33,242 nucleotides of DNA from NCBI GenBank assembly GCA_004173255.1, contig SDZZ01000001.1:1-33242 (forward strand). The letters run 5' to 3'. A model generated the notes under the pieces. It was given only the letters and a program-made list of their open reading frames with translations. It ran no database searches and was not told where the DNA came from. This document shows, piece by piece, positions 16,425 through 24,870 of this stretch (positions are counted from its first letter, which is position 1; every line of letters begins with the position of its first letter). Source of the DNA: Chitinophagaceae bacterium. Its GTDB lineage: Bacteria > Bacteroidota > Bacteroidia > Chitinophagales > Chitinophagaceae. A program made the position numbers and the translations under genes.

Positions 16425-17339
16425 TTACGGAAAAGAAAAACTAACGTAAGCCATAAACCTGCTGTCGAGCCGTACGCGTTTTTCGGCAATGTGTTGTGCC
16501 ACGGGCGACTGCACATTTGCCCCGATATTTATTTTACCCGAAGAAATTTCCAGTCCGCCGACCAGGCTTTCTGAATGTCCGCCCGAGTTCCACACCGTAA
16601 TCCCTTTTACCTTTTCATCTTTTGCGCTGCTTTCAAGCAATAACCCACCGTTGGGTCTGATTGAAAAACGATCACTGATCCGCACCTGCTGGTAAATGAG
16701 CAGGTTTGCAGTAAAACGATTGCCATACCGGTATCCATAGCGGTTTGCCGTGTTGAACCGGCAGGCCAGGCTGGCATTGATGCCAGTATTTTTATAAGCA
16801 GCATCGTATACCAGGTTGGTGGAAAAATCAACGCTACCCGAACCCAGCTGGAAGTTGTTCTGCATACCAAGGCCAATATTCTCCTGGTCTTCGTTGTATC
16901 GCCCTGTCGGGAGTTTTACCCCACCGCCGATCCATAATGTTTGCCTGAACGATTGCCCTTCCTTCGGCGAAAGCAGGTCGTAGTAACCCACCAGGTTAAT
17001 GTCGCCGGGGCCTGATTGTTTCTCTGCTATCCCCCCTGCATCGCGGCGGATCATGGTATAGGGAAGCGAGAACATGACACGGAAGCGGCTACCAAGCTGC
17101 GTGCCGCCCCAGACTTCCATTACCGAGGACCGCTCCCTGCTGCTGAGATAGGTTGCCCGGCCATCCGGACCAAGATGTGCCTGCAGGCGGCTTTGCTGGA
17201 AACGAAGACCGATAAAGTGTTTCCGGAAATGCGGTAAGAGTCCGTTATAATAATTACCCGGACCTGACCCGCATACATCACATGCTGTAACCGGTACGGC
17301 AAGGATGATGGTGATACACAGGATTAAATATTTTGCCAT
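16425..17339 (-). CDS. CDVCG-type outer-membrane beta-barrel protein
   Basis: Translated from ATG 17339 the protein has 304 residues, with a signal peptide (MAKYLILCITIILAVPVTAC). The mature start carries a CDVCGSGPG motif, a Cys pair close to the cleavage site. Alternating hydrophobic strands and a terminal aromatic strand (FMAYVSFSFP) indicate a 12- or 14-strand outer-membrane barrel. I recognise it as the 'transporter'-type barrel often found near MbnP/MbnH genes in Bacteroidota. The Cys pair could bind a metal (inference). It sits downstream of MbnP, MbnH and a broken small lipoprotein gene on the same strand. Confidence 0.78.
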   Translation of the reverse strand: MAKYLILCITIILAVPVTACDVCGSGPGNYYNGLLPHFRKHFIGLRFQQSRLQAHLGPDGRATYLSSRERSSVMEVWGGTQLGSRFRVMFSLPYTMIRRDAGGIAEKQSGPGDINLVGYYDLLSPKEGQSFRQTLWIGGGVKLPTGRYNEDQENIGLGMQNNFQLGSGSVDFSTNLVYDAAYKNTGINASLACRFNTANRYGYRYGNRFTANLLIYQQVRISDRFSIRPNGGLLLESSAKDEKVKGITVWNSGGHSESLVGGLEISSGKINIGANVQSPVAQHIAEKRVRLDSRFMAYVSFSFP

Positions 17340-17390
17340 ATAAAAAATTAATGAATGAATAAGCGGGATGCCTGACATGTATGCAAGCCG

Positions 17391-17547
17391 TCATGACGTA
17401 ACAAAGGGAATACTGATCAGCATTTTTTCCCATGCCATGGTGATGCTTCCATGTGAGCTGTCTTTTATTTCCACACTATAGGTGAGCCTGGGAGTCATTG
17501 CATGCGGCAAACAGGATGATGAATAAAATGACGGGGATTTTTTTCAT
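17391..17547 (-). pseudogene. Frameshifted small lipoprotein gene
   Basis: From ATG 17547 a frame gives a 23-residue lipoprotein signal (MKKIPVILFIILFAAC, then NDSQ) and stops at 17476. The +1 frame continues from the same region as RLTYSVEIKDSSHG and onward to a stop at 17391. Joined by one frameshift near 17490 they would make a lipoprotein of about 50 residues. The signal start lies 6 bp after the MbnH stop, in operon style. It could be a real disruption, a sequencing error or programmed frameshifting. The family is not recognised. Confidence 0.5.
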
Positions 17548-17553
17548 GGAAGT

Positions 17554-18576
17554 TTATTGTTCAGCGAGTATCGGGTTTTTGATGAACTGCGGATCGCTGA
17601 GGGTTTTTAAAAATGCGATGACTTGTGTTTTCTGCACGTCTGTCATAGGGATGCCAAGCGTGGTACCACTTCTAAGCAGTGGATCAAGCGTGGGTGCCTC
17701 CTGCACTTTAGCTGCGTAATGGTCCAGCACCGCATCGAGTGTAATGAACCTGCCGTCGTGCATGTAGGGCGCAGTATAGGCAACATTGCGGAGCGAGGGT
17801 ACTTTGAAGCGGAAGTCATCATCCGGGTTCAGGGTTATGCCGCTTCGGCCGCGATCGCCGTTCAGTCCGGCCCTGATGCCGTTATTACGGAAGGAGAAAT
17901 CAGTCAGCAAGGGTTCCTTGTGGCAACCGGTGCAGGATTGGCGGAAAAAGGAATAGCCTGCCTGTTCTTCCGGTGTGAATGTTGCCTGGTTGCGTCTCAC
18001 GCTGTCATATTTCGACTGGTCGCTGACGCACATGACCATAAACTGCGACAGGGCTTTCATCATGTTTGCGGTAGTGATTTCTTCCGACCCGAATGCCTTT
18101 CGGAAAAGTTCGGGGTATGCAGGAATGCCCTGCAATTTTTTGATCACATTGCCGACGCTTTCATCCATCTCTTCATGGCTGGTGATCGGTACTACTGGTT
18201 GCAGGTCGAGGTCGAACACACCGCCATCCCACAGGAACAAGGGCATCCAGGCCAGGTTCATGATTGGTGGCGAGTTGCGTTTGCCCAGGCGGTCGTCGAC
18301 CCCGTGACTCAGGTCGTGCCCGTGTTGGGTAAATGCCGATGACTGTATGTGGCAGGATCCGCAGGAGATACTGTTATTGCGCGACAGGTGCGGGTCGTAG
18401 AAAAGTTTCCTGCCCAGTTCAAAACCTTCCTGGGTTACAGGGTTGGTATCAAAATGATACGCGGTTGCCGGAAAATCGGCCGGTGCTTGGAATCCGGGGA
18501 AGCGTTGCAGGATCTCCTTGCTGCAGGACAATAACAAGAACAGCACTGCACTGGTCATCCATAGTTTTTTACTCAT
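17554..18576 (-). CDS. MbnH-like di-haem cytochrome c peroxidase (MauG family), lipoprotein
   Basis: Translated from ATG 18576 the protein has 340 residues, with a lipoprotein signal (MSKKLWMTSAVLFLLLSC, Cys18). It has two c-type haem sites, CGSCH (72-76) and CTGCH (215-219), and the family segments RNSPPIMNLAW, FLWDGG and PSLRNVAYTAPYMHDGR. In methanotrophs MbnH oxidises a Trp of the partner MbnP to kynurenine, creating a copper site; related MauG enzymes also modify protein substrates. The gene starts 4 bp after the MbnP stop, so the two are likely translationally coupled. The in-frame extension to 18675 overlaps MbnP and has no signal, so it is rejected. Confidence 0.92.
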   Translation of the reverse strand: MSKKLWMTSAVLFLLLSCSKEILQRFPGFQAPADFPATAYHFDTNPVTQEGFELGRKLFYDPHLSRNNSISCGSCHIQSSAFTQHGHDLSHGVDDRLGKRNSPPIMNLAWMPLFLWDGGVFDLDLQPVVPITSHEEMDESVGNVIKKLQGIPAYPELFRKAFGSEEITTANMMKALSQFMVMCVSDQSKYDSVRRNQATFTPEEQAGYSFFRQSCTGCHKEPLLTDFSFRNNGIRAGLNGDRGRSGITLNPDDDFRFKVPSLRNVAYTAPYMHDGRFITLDAVLDHYAAKVQEAPTLDPLLRSGTTLGIPMTDVQKTQVIAFLKTLSDPQFIKNPILAEQ

Positions 18577-18580
18577 GGCT

Positions 18581-19387
18581 TTAATTTTCGGTATGGTCAT
18601 GGAAAAATACCTGGCTGCAGTTGTCTGCGATCTTCGAACTGTAATCGCCGAACATGACGCTTGCATTTTCTGCAAGGCGCACGGTGGTGCTGCCGTCCAT
18701 TACTTTCGCGATATCGGCCATCAGGTGGATATTGGATTTTCTCCCCGTCCTGGCCTGTACCAGTCCGGATGCCCGCAGGTCAAGGTTTACGTTGCGGATA
18801 TTATTAATGCCCGGGGCGCTATAACCTCCGAAGCCGCCAATGTGGAAACGAAATTTATGGTTGCCCGAAGGGTCTGCCGGGGCCGATGGTGAGTCACCTT
18901 CCATCTTGAAAAAAATGTAACCGCTGTTCCACGACCAGTACATGCCATCTTCCATTCCGCCTGTCGGATCCAGCACACCGGTGCGGCGGGATACGTCCAT
19001 GGTGCTGCGGAGGCTGTCGACCCCGACGATAAATTTCAGCGACTGGTAATCGCCCACCGGAACCCTGAAACGGGCAAACCGGGTTTCAGGTTCCGCTTCG
19101 CGGATGAGAAAGTAACTGCTGTCGGCCGGCACGATGTATTCGGTGCCATCTGTTTTTACCAGTGAAATATTGCTAATAAAATACTGAAGGCGGGAGATGG
19201 TATAGTCCTCCCCCATCTTGTTTTTGTACGTGACTGTGTTGAGGAAGAGGTTTTGTCCGCCCACAATATTATCGAACTCAACGGTCATCGGTACGAGTTC
19301 GTTGGAAGTGATGGTTGTATCCTTTTTACATCCGGTAAATCCGAGCGACGAAAGAAGCAGTAGGCAGGGTATAATAGTAAAACGCAT
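18581..19387 (-). CDS. MbnP-family copper-binding lipoprotein
   Basis: The 268-residue product has a lipoprotein signal (MRFTIIPCLLLLSSLGFTGC, Cys20) and MbnP family features: LQYFISNISLVKTDG, FIVGVDSLRSTMDVSRRTG and the Trp-rich core GMYWSWNSGYIFFKMEG. Next come HKFRFHIGGFGGY and a Cys/His C-terminus. MbnP binds copper after its partner MbnH oxidises a conserved Trp. No methanobactin precursor or MbnB/MbnC maturation genes were seen, so here the pair probably serves copper handling without methanobactin (inference). It is the first gene of the string down to GH32; a 22-bp repeat array lies 169 bp upstream. Confidence 0.92.
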   Translation of the reverse strand: MRFTIIPCLLLLSSLGFTGCKKDTTITSNELVPMTVEFDNIVGGQNLFLNTVTYKNKMGEDYTISRLQYFISNISLVKTDGTEYIVPADSSYFLIREAEPETRFARFRVPVGDYQSLKFIVGVDSLRSTMDVSRRTGVLDPTGGMEDGMYWSWNSGYIFFKMEGDSPSAPADPSGNHKFRFHIGGFGGYSAPGINNIRNVNLDLRASGLVQARTGRKSNIHLMADIAKVMDGSTTVRLAENASVMFGDYSSKIADNCSQVFFHDHTEN

Positions 19388-19686
19388 GTTTATGATTTTT
19401 TGATTTCGGGTCCGGGCAATGAAGGGTCAGCTGCGATGGCACCGTATTTTTTTACGGATGTGCATCGGCATTACGGCCGGAACCCAGGTAAATAGAATTG
19501 AAAAGCAGAAGGCAGGTTCATCCATAGCCCTGTTGTGCGTACGCTGTATGGGAAGCAACATTGCAACACCGTTCAAACAACTTTGCAATACTGTTCAGAC
19601 AACATTGCAAAACTGTTCAAACAACATTGCAACACTGGTCAAACAACCAGCAATAAGGGATCAGGAAAGAAATGCCGGAATGGAAT
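19388..19686. other. Non-coding leader region of the MbnP operon
   Basis: An open frame on the plus strand crosses this gap, but its product has no family signal and is partly built from the 22-bp repeats read in shifting frames, so no gene is called. The gap holds a small hairpin (CCGTA-T6-TACGG, 19442-19457) and the 22-bp repeat array. No clear TAnnTTTG box facing MbnP was found. Confidence 0.55.
19556..19643. repeat. Four tandem 22-bp direct repeats
   Basis: Four adjacent units (19556, 19578, 19600, 19622) share the pattern CAACATTGCAA-x-ACTG-TTCAAA with 1 to 4 differences from consensus. A fifth, partial start (CAACCAGCAA) follows. The period of 22 bp is about two DNA turns and is not a multiple of three. 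On the minus strand each unit contains an imperfect dyad (TTGAAC, 3 bases, GTTGCAA). There are no spacers, so this is not a CRISPR array. It could be an array of binding sites for a regulator of the MbnP operon. Confidence 0.85.
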
Positions 19687-20052
19687 TCAGCAATTGGGAG
19701 GATGGAAAAAAGTGGAGGCGCGATCGACAGGTGCTGCCGGGTTGAAAGGAATGTAATGACGACCCGATGTGATGATCATCAACGGAAGTGCATAGACAAA
19801 GGAAGAACGGGAAGAAATGATTTCCGATTTTGCAAGCTTGAGTTCGGGTGCCTGCTGGCTTTTTTTCTCCGCTTCCATCATCTTCTTCATCAGCTGGCAC
19901 TTTCCGTTACAATGCAGCATGGGCCTGGCTTTGTTGACGCAATTTTTTACATACTCGCGTTTGTCGATCATGTATCCAAGACAATAAACCCCCTGGTTGA
20001 AGGTTTGGCCAAGGAAGGCGAGCAGCAATATGGTCGCAGCTATTTTATGCAC
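19687..20052 (-). CDS. Small Cys/Met-rich membrane-anchored protein (HCNGKCQ motif)
   Basis: Taken from GTG 20052 the product has 121 residues; a second GTG at 20082 would add ten. Residues 1-27 form a hydrophobic signal or anchor (AATILLLAFLGQTFNQ). Next comes the conserved core YVKNCVNKARPMLHCNGKCQLMKKM, given here as two blocks (YVKNCVNKARPM and LHCNGKCQLMKKM), whose Cys, His and Met residues could bind a soft metal such as copper. I recognise this motif as a recurrent uncharacterised Bacteroidota family. A -7-like box (TACATTTG, 20057-20064) just upstream would start a transcript close to the GTG, implying little or no leader. It lies between a kinase gene and the repeat array ahead of MbnP, which supports membership of the metal module (inference). 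Confidence 0.7.
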   Translation of the reverse strand: MHKIAATILLLAFLGQTFNQGVYCLGYMIDKREYVKNCVNKARPMLHCNGKCQLMKKMMEAEKKSQQAPELKLAKSEIISSRSSFVYALPLMIITSGRHYIPFNPAAPVDRASTFFHPPNC

Positions 20053-20088
20053 GTTGCAAATGTAAATAAAAGTTTGGATCACCGGCTA

Positions 20089-22731
20089 TTAATCCAGGAT
20101 CGGAAGCTGGAAACTGAATACAGATCCTTTACCTGGTTCGCTTGTTGCCCAGATTGCACCCATTTCCCGTTTGATAATTTCCGAACTGATGTAGAGACCA
20201 ATTCCGAGCCCGGGGAAACTGTGTTGCATATTTCCACTCACCCGGTAGAACTGTTCAAATACGTGCCCGAGTTTTTCTTCTGCAATACCAATACCGAAAT
20301 CCTGCACACTCAGTATGATATTATTATCGCTCCGCCAGGTATGGATGATAATCTCATCGGTTCCCGGCGAATATTTGATAGCGTTCGAGATCAGGTTGGT
20401 TATTACCTGTCCGATGCGTTCCTTATCGGCATACACATATCCGGCTTCTTCATACTGTTCAATCAATGTATGTTTAACAGTGGTGCGCTGCAGGTCTTCC
20501 ACCAGTTCCCGGACCATCGGGTTAAAATCAAAAACTGTTTCGTTGAATTGCAGCTTTCCCGAGTTGATCTTGGTTACGTCGAGCAGGTCACCTATCAGGT
20601 TGGTCAGCCGGTTCACCTGTTTATCCAGCCGTTGCATCATGCCCGCTTCCCGCATATCACCTTTGTCGGTCAACATCTGTTCCAGCAATTGCGTATAACC
20701 TTTGATACTGGTAACGGGGGTTTTCAGTTCGTGGCTGGCAATTCCTATAAAATCATCCTTTTGCTGTTGCAATGATTTCTGGTCCGTGATGTCGACGCAG
20801 GCTCCTATGTAACCGGTGAATTCACCTTGCTCATTGAATTGTGGCTGGCCGCTGGCGGTGCACCAGTGCACGGTACCGTCGGCGTGGATGATCCGGAATT
20901 CAATGTCATAAAAATTATTGCGGACAGGGCCGGAAGCGAATTTATCAATCACTTTCTGCCGGTCGTCAATGTGCAGGTAATGCAACCAGCCTGCATTGAG
21001 ATTGTCTTCGTAAGAGCTGTTGGTCCAGATCAGCCAGGTCTGGTTGATATAGGTCATCTCCATTTTACCATTCGTCATCCACAGTGCGGTCGGCGCAGCC
21101 GTGGTGATATTTCTCAGCAGCTGTTCGCTATCGGCCAGTGCTTTTTTTGCAGTGAGTTCGGGCCGCATGTCCCGCATCACTGCACCAACTGCAATTGGCT
21201 CGCCGGTGACCGGATCATCGATGCGGATACAGTTATTATATACCGGGAAAACTTCACCAGTGTAGAGGTGGCGGACCAGGAGCTCCCCCGACCAGTGGCC
21301 GTTGGACATGACACCGGGCAGCACTTCTGTTTTCACTTTTTCGTATTCTTCGGGAGCATGCAGCTCGGACACTGGTATGCGCTGGACATCTTCTTCCGAC
21401 ACAAATCCAAGCATGTTGCGGCCTGCCTGGTTGATATAGGAATTGACGCCGTTCAGATCGAGGATCGACATCAGGTCCACGCTATTGTCGGCCAGGGTAA
21501 TCAGTTTCTGTTTCTCTTCCGTGGCTTTGCGTTCGTTGGTTATGTCGAGCACGGTGCCCAGCAGGCGCACCGGATGCTGGTGTTCATCGTAAAACACCTT
21601 GCCTTCAGCGCGGATCCAGCGCATGGGCTTGTCGGCCGGAGTCACCCTTGCCTCATAAAACAACGTACCGTTTGCAAGCGCCCACTGGTGTGCTTTGTCA
21701 CGGTGCGCCCGGTCATCGGGATGGATCACGTTTTTATAATCCTGGTATGGCCTCGATTCGTCGAACCCGAAGATGGTATCAAACTGCGGGGAAGTGATAA
21801 GTGTGTCGGTTTCAAATTTTACATCGAAGATTCCAAGACCCACAGCCGTAACAGCCAGCCTGGCACGTTCTTCGGCCAGTTCTGTCTTGATTTTTGCTTC
21901 CACCTGTTCCGTTACTTCCGAAACCACCGCCACCACACCGGTGATCACTCCCGATTCATCGCGAAAAGGATCGCAGCTGTAGTTCACATAGGCATCTTCG
22001 CGCCGGTCCCTGCGCATCAGTGTGAGTTTTTCGCCATAGCCCCTGTAAGCCTCCCCGGTTTGCCGCACCTTATCGATAATGGCCTGGAAACCCTGGTTGC
22101 TCGCCAGTGTGAGCACCGAAAAAAGCGGTTTACCCAGCAGTTCGTCAGAGCCAAGGTCATATAACTCACACATAGGTGGGTTAATGAGTTCCACGATATG
22201 TTGCGGCCCCTGCAGGATGAGGATACCGACCGGTGCCTGCATCAGGGTCAGTTCAAGCTGCTGACGCTGGTATTGCAATGCCTCCAGGTTGGCCCGCTCC
22301 CTTTCAGCGAGCAGGTTCAGTTCAGTCACATTGGCTGGTGAATGGATAAAATAGATCACCTCGCCTTCTTCATTCCTGATGGGTGTATTGCTGGTGGTCC
22401 AGTACCGCTGCTCAAATTTGTCGGTCCCGGGGATCGGGATATCGTAACGGTAGTTGCTCATCACGTGCGGTTCACCCGTCCGAATAGCCTCGTTGAATGA
22501 ATGGATGGTCCGTTCAATGTTTTTGGATTCGTTGTCGGTAGGATTCGCAGGAAATGCTGCAAACACGGATGTTCCTATCAGTGATTCCCGCGTCGAATTG
22601 GTGGCTTGCAGGTACGCTTCATTGACATCAAGTATGGTAAAGACCGGAGCATCGATGCCGATGATCAGGCATGGGGCAGGTACATGCTGGAAAATCGCGG
22701 AGAAGTTTACCGCGGTTGTCATTGGGGGCAT
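20089..22731 (-). CDS. Multi-PAS sensor histidine kinase
   Basis: From ATG 22731 the protein has 880 residues; a GTG at 22758 is an alternative start. No membrane segment was seen, so it is cytosolic. About five PAS/PAC units (roughly 10-125, 145-275, 280-400, 405-530 and 530-655; for example GYIGACVDITDQKSL at the last boundary) are followed by HisKA (SHELKTP, His667) and HATPase_c with QVITNLISNAIKYS, DFGIGIAEEKL and GLGIGLYIS. PAS domains sense redox state, light or small ligands. No receiver domain or response regulator gene is nearby, so it is an orphan kinase. It is divergent from a second PAS kinase. Confidence 0.92.
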   Translation of the reverse strand: MPPMTTAVNFSAIFQHVPAPCLIIGIDAPVFTILDVNEAYLQATNSTRESLIGTSVFAAFPANPTDNESKNIERTIHSFNEAIRTGEPHVMSNYRYDIPIPGTDKFEQRYWTTSNTPIRNEEGEVIYFIHSPANVTELNLLAERERANLEALQYQRQQLELTLMQAPVGILILQGPQHIVELINPPMCELYDLGSDELLGKPLFSVLTLASNQGFQAIIDKVRQTGEAYRGYGEKLTLMRRDRREDAYVNYSCDPFRDESGVITGVVAVVSEVTEQVEAKIKTELAEERARLAVTAVGLGIFDVKFETDTLITSPQFDTIFGFDESRPYQDYKNVIHPDDRAHRDKAHQWALANGTLFYEARVTPADKPMRWIRAEGKVFYDEHQHPVRLLGTVLDITNERKATEEKQKLITLADNSVDLMSILDLNGVNSYINQAGRNMLGFVSEEDVQRIPVSELHAPEEYEKVKTEVLPGVMSNGHWSGELLVRHLYTGEVFPVYNNCIRIDDPVTGEPIAVGAVMRDMRPELTAKKALADSEQLLRNITTAAPTALWMTNGKMEMTYINQTWLIWTNSSYEDNLNAGWLHYLHIDDRQKVIDKFASGPVRNNFYDIEFRIIHADGTVHWCTASGQPQFNEQGEFTGYIGACVDITDQKSLQQQKDDFIGIASHELKTPVTSIKGYTQLLEQMLTDKGDMREAGMMQRLDKQVNRLTNLIGDLLDVTKINSGKLQFNETVFDFNPMVRELVEDLQRTTVKHTLIEQYEEAGYVYADKERIGQVITNLISNAIKYSPGTDEIIIHTWRSDNNIILSVQDFGIGIAEEKLGHVFEQFYRVSGNMQHSFPGLGIGLYISSEIIKREMGAIWATSEPGKGSVFSFQLPILD

Positions 22732-22842
22732 AGTGGTTGGTTGCTTGTCGATCTGCACAGGTAAAGTTTGCTCAAGATAAAAAAAGAACTCGTAAATTGA
22801 TTGTTATTCTGCGCTATTGAAAACAGCTAAAACCAAGATCCG

Positions 22843-24870
22843 TTGAATACCGAAAGGAATACACTTAATTTTCTCACAGACGGTGGTGAGCTGGGCGAAC
22901 TCACGCGTAACTATGACTGGCAGGGTACCCCTATTGGTGTGCCCGCAGAATGGCCACAGAGCCTGCGCACGGCGGTTGGTATAATGCTGCATTCCCGTTT
23001 TGCGATGTTTATATTCTGGGGGCCCGAACTTACCTGTTTTTATAACGATGCCTATCGCGTCTTCCTCGGCGAACAGGGCAAACATCCCTTTGTACTTGGC
23101 AAGCCCGGCGAAGTTGCGTTTCCTGAAGCATGGCCGATCATCAAACCTCTAATCGATGGGGTGCTTGCCGGCGGGCCTTCCTACTACACCGAAGACCAGC
23201 TGGTACCGATCTACCGGAACGGCCGGCTGGAAGAGGTATACTGGACATTCTGCCTGGACCCCATGTATGATGAGACGGGCAACATCAATGGCATTTTTGC
23301 CACGGCATCTGATACCACTGAAAAGGTGCTGCGTGAACGGGAGCTGAATGAAAACCAGCTCATCCATGAAGAACGAATTAATGAAGAAGTGAATTACCGG
23401 TTGGAAATTGAAAAGAGTGCTGCCTATTTCCGGGAGCTGACCGACACGGTGCCAACTATAATCTGGATTACCAATGAACACGGGTACTGTACTTACCTGA
23501 ATAAACACTGGTATGACCTGACGGGGCAAACCACTGAAGAAGCAGAGGGGTTTGGATGGCTGGATGCCATACACCCGGATGATTTCACCAACACCGGCGT
23601 TTTATTCAACGAAGCCAACAGCAAACAGACCAGTTTCCGCTCCGTGTACCGCCTGCGCGTAAAGGGTGGCAACTACCGTTGGGTAATCGACTCGGGCAGT
23701 CCGAAAACAGGTATGGATGGCCGTTACGAAGGCATGATTGGCACAGTAGGCGACATTCACGAACAGGTGATGGCGCAGGAAGAGCAAAAACAGTTTGCGC
23801 AGGAAATACAGACATCGGCCGAACGGCTCAACCTTGCTATAGCGGCGGGCGAACTGGGTTTGTTCGAGATCAATACAAAAACCGGAATCATTTATCCTTC
23901 CGACAGGTTCCGTGAAATTTTTGACGGACTTGCCTCCGACCGCGCATCGGATTACGTTGCCATGCTGCATCAACTGGATGCTGCCGCCCGGCTGCAGTCG
24001 CATGAGCTTGGCAGGCAAACCGGCGCCATTGATTATACCACCCGTGTTACATGGCGCAATGGTAAGGTGCATTGGGTACGGATTAAAGGGATCATGACGG
24101 TTGATGCCAATAAAGAGCCCCTGCGCATCCGCGGTATTGCGCAGGATATTACCGACCTGAAAGAACTGGAAGCGCATAAGGATAGTTTCCTCGGCATAGC
24201 CAGTCATGAGCTGAAGACCCCTGTTACCAGCATCAAGGCTTATGCCCAGGTGATGGAGCAGCAGTTCCGGAAAACCGGGGAGCTCATTTATGCCCAGATG
24301 ATGGAACGCATCGACAAACAGGTGAACCGGCTCAACTACCTGATTTCGGACCTGCTGGATGTAACGAAGATGAACAGTGGTAACCTGGAACTGAACTTTA
24401 CGGAGTTTAACCCCGACGAGTTGGCAAGGGAAGTGGTTGATGATATGCAACGCATTTCTTCCATGCACACTATTATATTGCGCACCGGTTTTGACAGTTC
24501 CATTGTATCTGACCGTGAACGGTTGAGCCAGGTTTTGACCAACCTGATCAACAATGCCATCAAATACTCACCCGGTGAAAACCGGATCTGGGTGTACACA
24601 CAGGATCTGGGTGGCAGCCTGCATGTATCGGTAATTGACCATGGTATTGGCGTGCGCGAAGACCAGCGCGAGCAGGTGTTTGAACAATTTTTCCGGGTAA
24701 AAGGCGACCGGGGTCACAACTATCCCGGGCTTGGACTCGGCCTGTATATTTCAGCCGGTATCATCAAACGGATGGGTGGAAGGATCTGGGTGGAACCGGG
24801 AAAAGAAAAAGGTTCACTGTTTTGTTTTACTGTACCTGTCAACAGCACTGCCAGTGGTAACCCTGTTTAA
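22843..24870 (+). CDS. Multi-PAS sensor histidine kinase
   Basis: The 675-residue protein begins at TTG 22843. A stop lies at 22828-22830 and the first in-frame ATG would remove the conserved N-terminal block (TPIGVPAEWPQSLRTAVGIML), so TTG is the best start although rare. Domains in order: a divergent PAS-like unit (about 15-160, FWGPELTCFYNDAYRVFLG), a linker helix, PAS (about 195-305), PAS (about 320-445), HisKA with SHELKTP (His455) and HATPase_c (QVLTNLINNAIKYS, DHGIGVREDQREQ, GLGLGLYIS). It is cytosolic by sequence. Its kinase core is closely related to the divergent neighbour's (DFIGIASHELKTPVTS versus SFLGIASHELKTPVTS), which suggests duplication. It overlaps the methyltransferase gene downstream. 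Confidence 0.9.
   Translation: MNTERNTLNFLTDGGELGELTRNYDWQGTPIGVPAEWPQSLRTAVGIMLHSRFAMFIFWGPELTCFYNDAYRVFLGEQGKHPFVLGKPGEVAFPEAWPIIKPLIDGVLAGGPSYYTEDQLVPIYRNGRLEEVYWTFCLDPMYDETGNINGIFATASDTTEKVLRERELNENQLIHEERINEEVNYRLEIEKSAAYFRELTDTVPTIIWITNEHGYCTYLNKHWYDLTGQTTEEAEGFGWLDAIHPDDFTNTGVLFNEANSKQTSFRSVYRLRVKGGNYRWVIDSGSPKTGMDGRYEGMIGTVGDIHEQVMAQEEQKQFAQEIQTSAERLNLAIAAGELGLFEINTKTGIIYPSDRFREIFDGLASDRASDYVAMLHQLDAAARLQSHELGRQTGAIDYTTRVTWRNGKVHWVRIKGIMTVDANKEPLRIRGIAQDITDLKELEAHKDSFLGIASHELKTPVTSIKAYAQVMEQQFRKTGELIYAQMMERIDKQVNRLNYLISDLLDVTKMNSGNLELNFTEFNPDELAREVVDDMQRISSMHTIILRTGFDSSIVSDRERLSQVLTNLINNAIKYSPGENRIWVYTQDLGGSLHVSVIDHGIGVREDQREQVFEQFFRVKGDRGHNYPGLGLGLYISAGIIKRMGGRIWVEPGKEKGSLFCFTVPVNSTASGNPV

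Noticed and set aside
16400-16516. N-terminal extension of the GH32 protein to 16516
   Set aside because: It overlaps the upstream barrel gene and hides the lipoprotein signal that begins at 16399.
19556-19643. Direct repeats considered as a CRISPR array
   Set aside because: The 22-bp units are adjacent with no unique spacers, and no cas gene is present.
19419-19745. A 108-codon plus-strand frame across the 22-bp repeats
   Set aside because: The repeat period is not a multiple of three, so the repeats give unrelated residues in each unit. No domain is visible and the 3' part overlaps the better-supported minus-strand Cys-rich gene.
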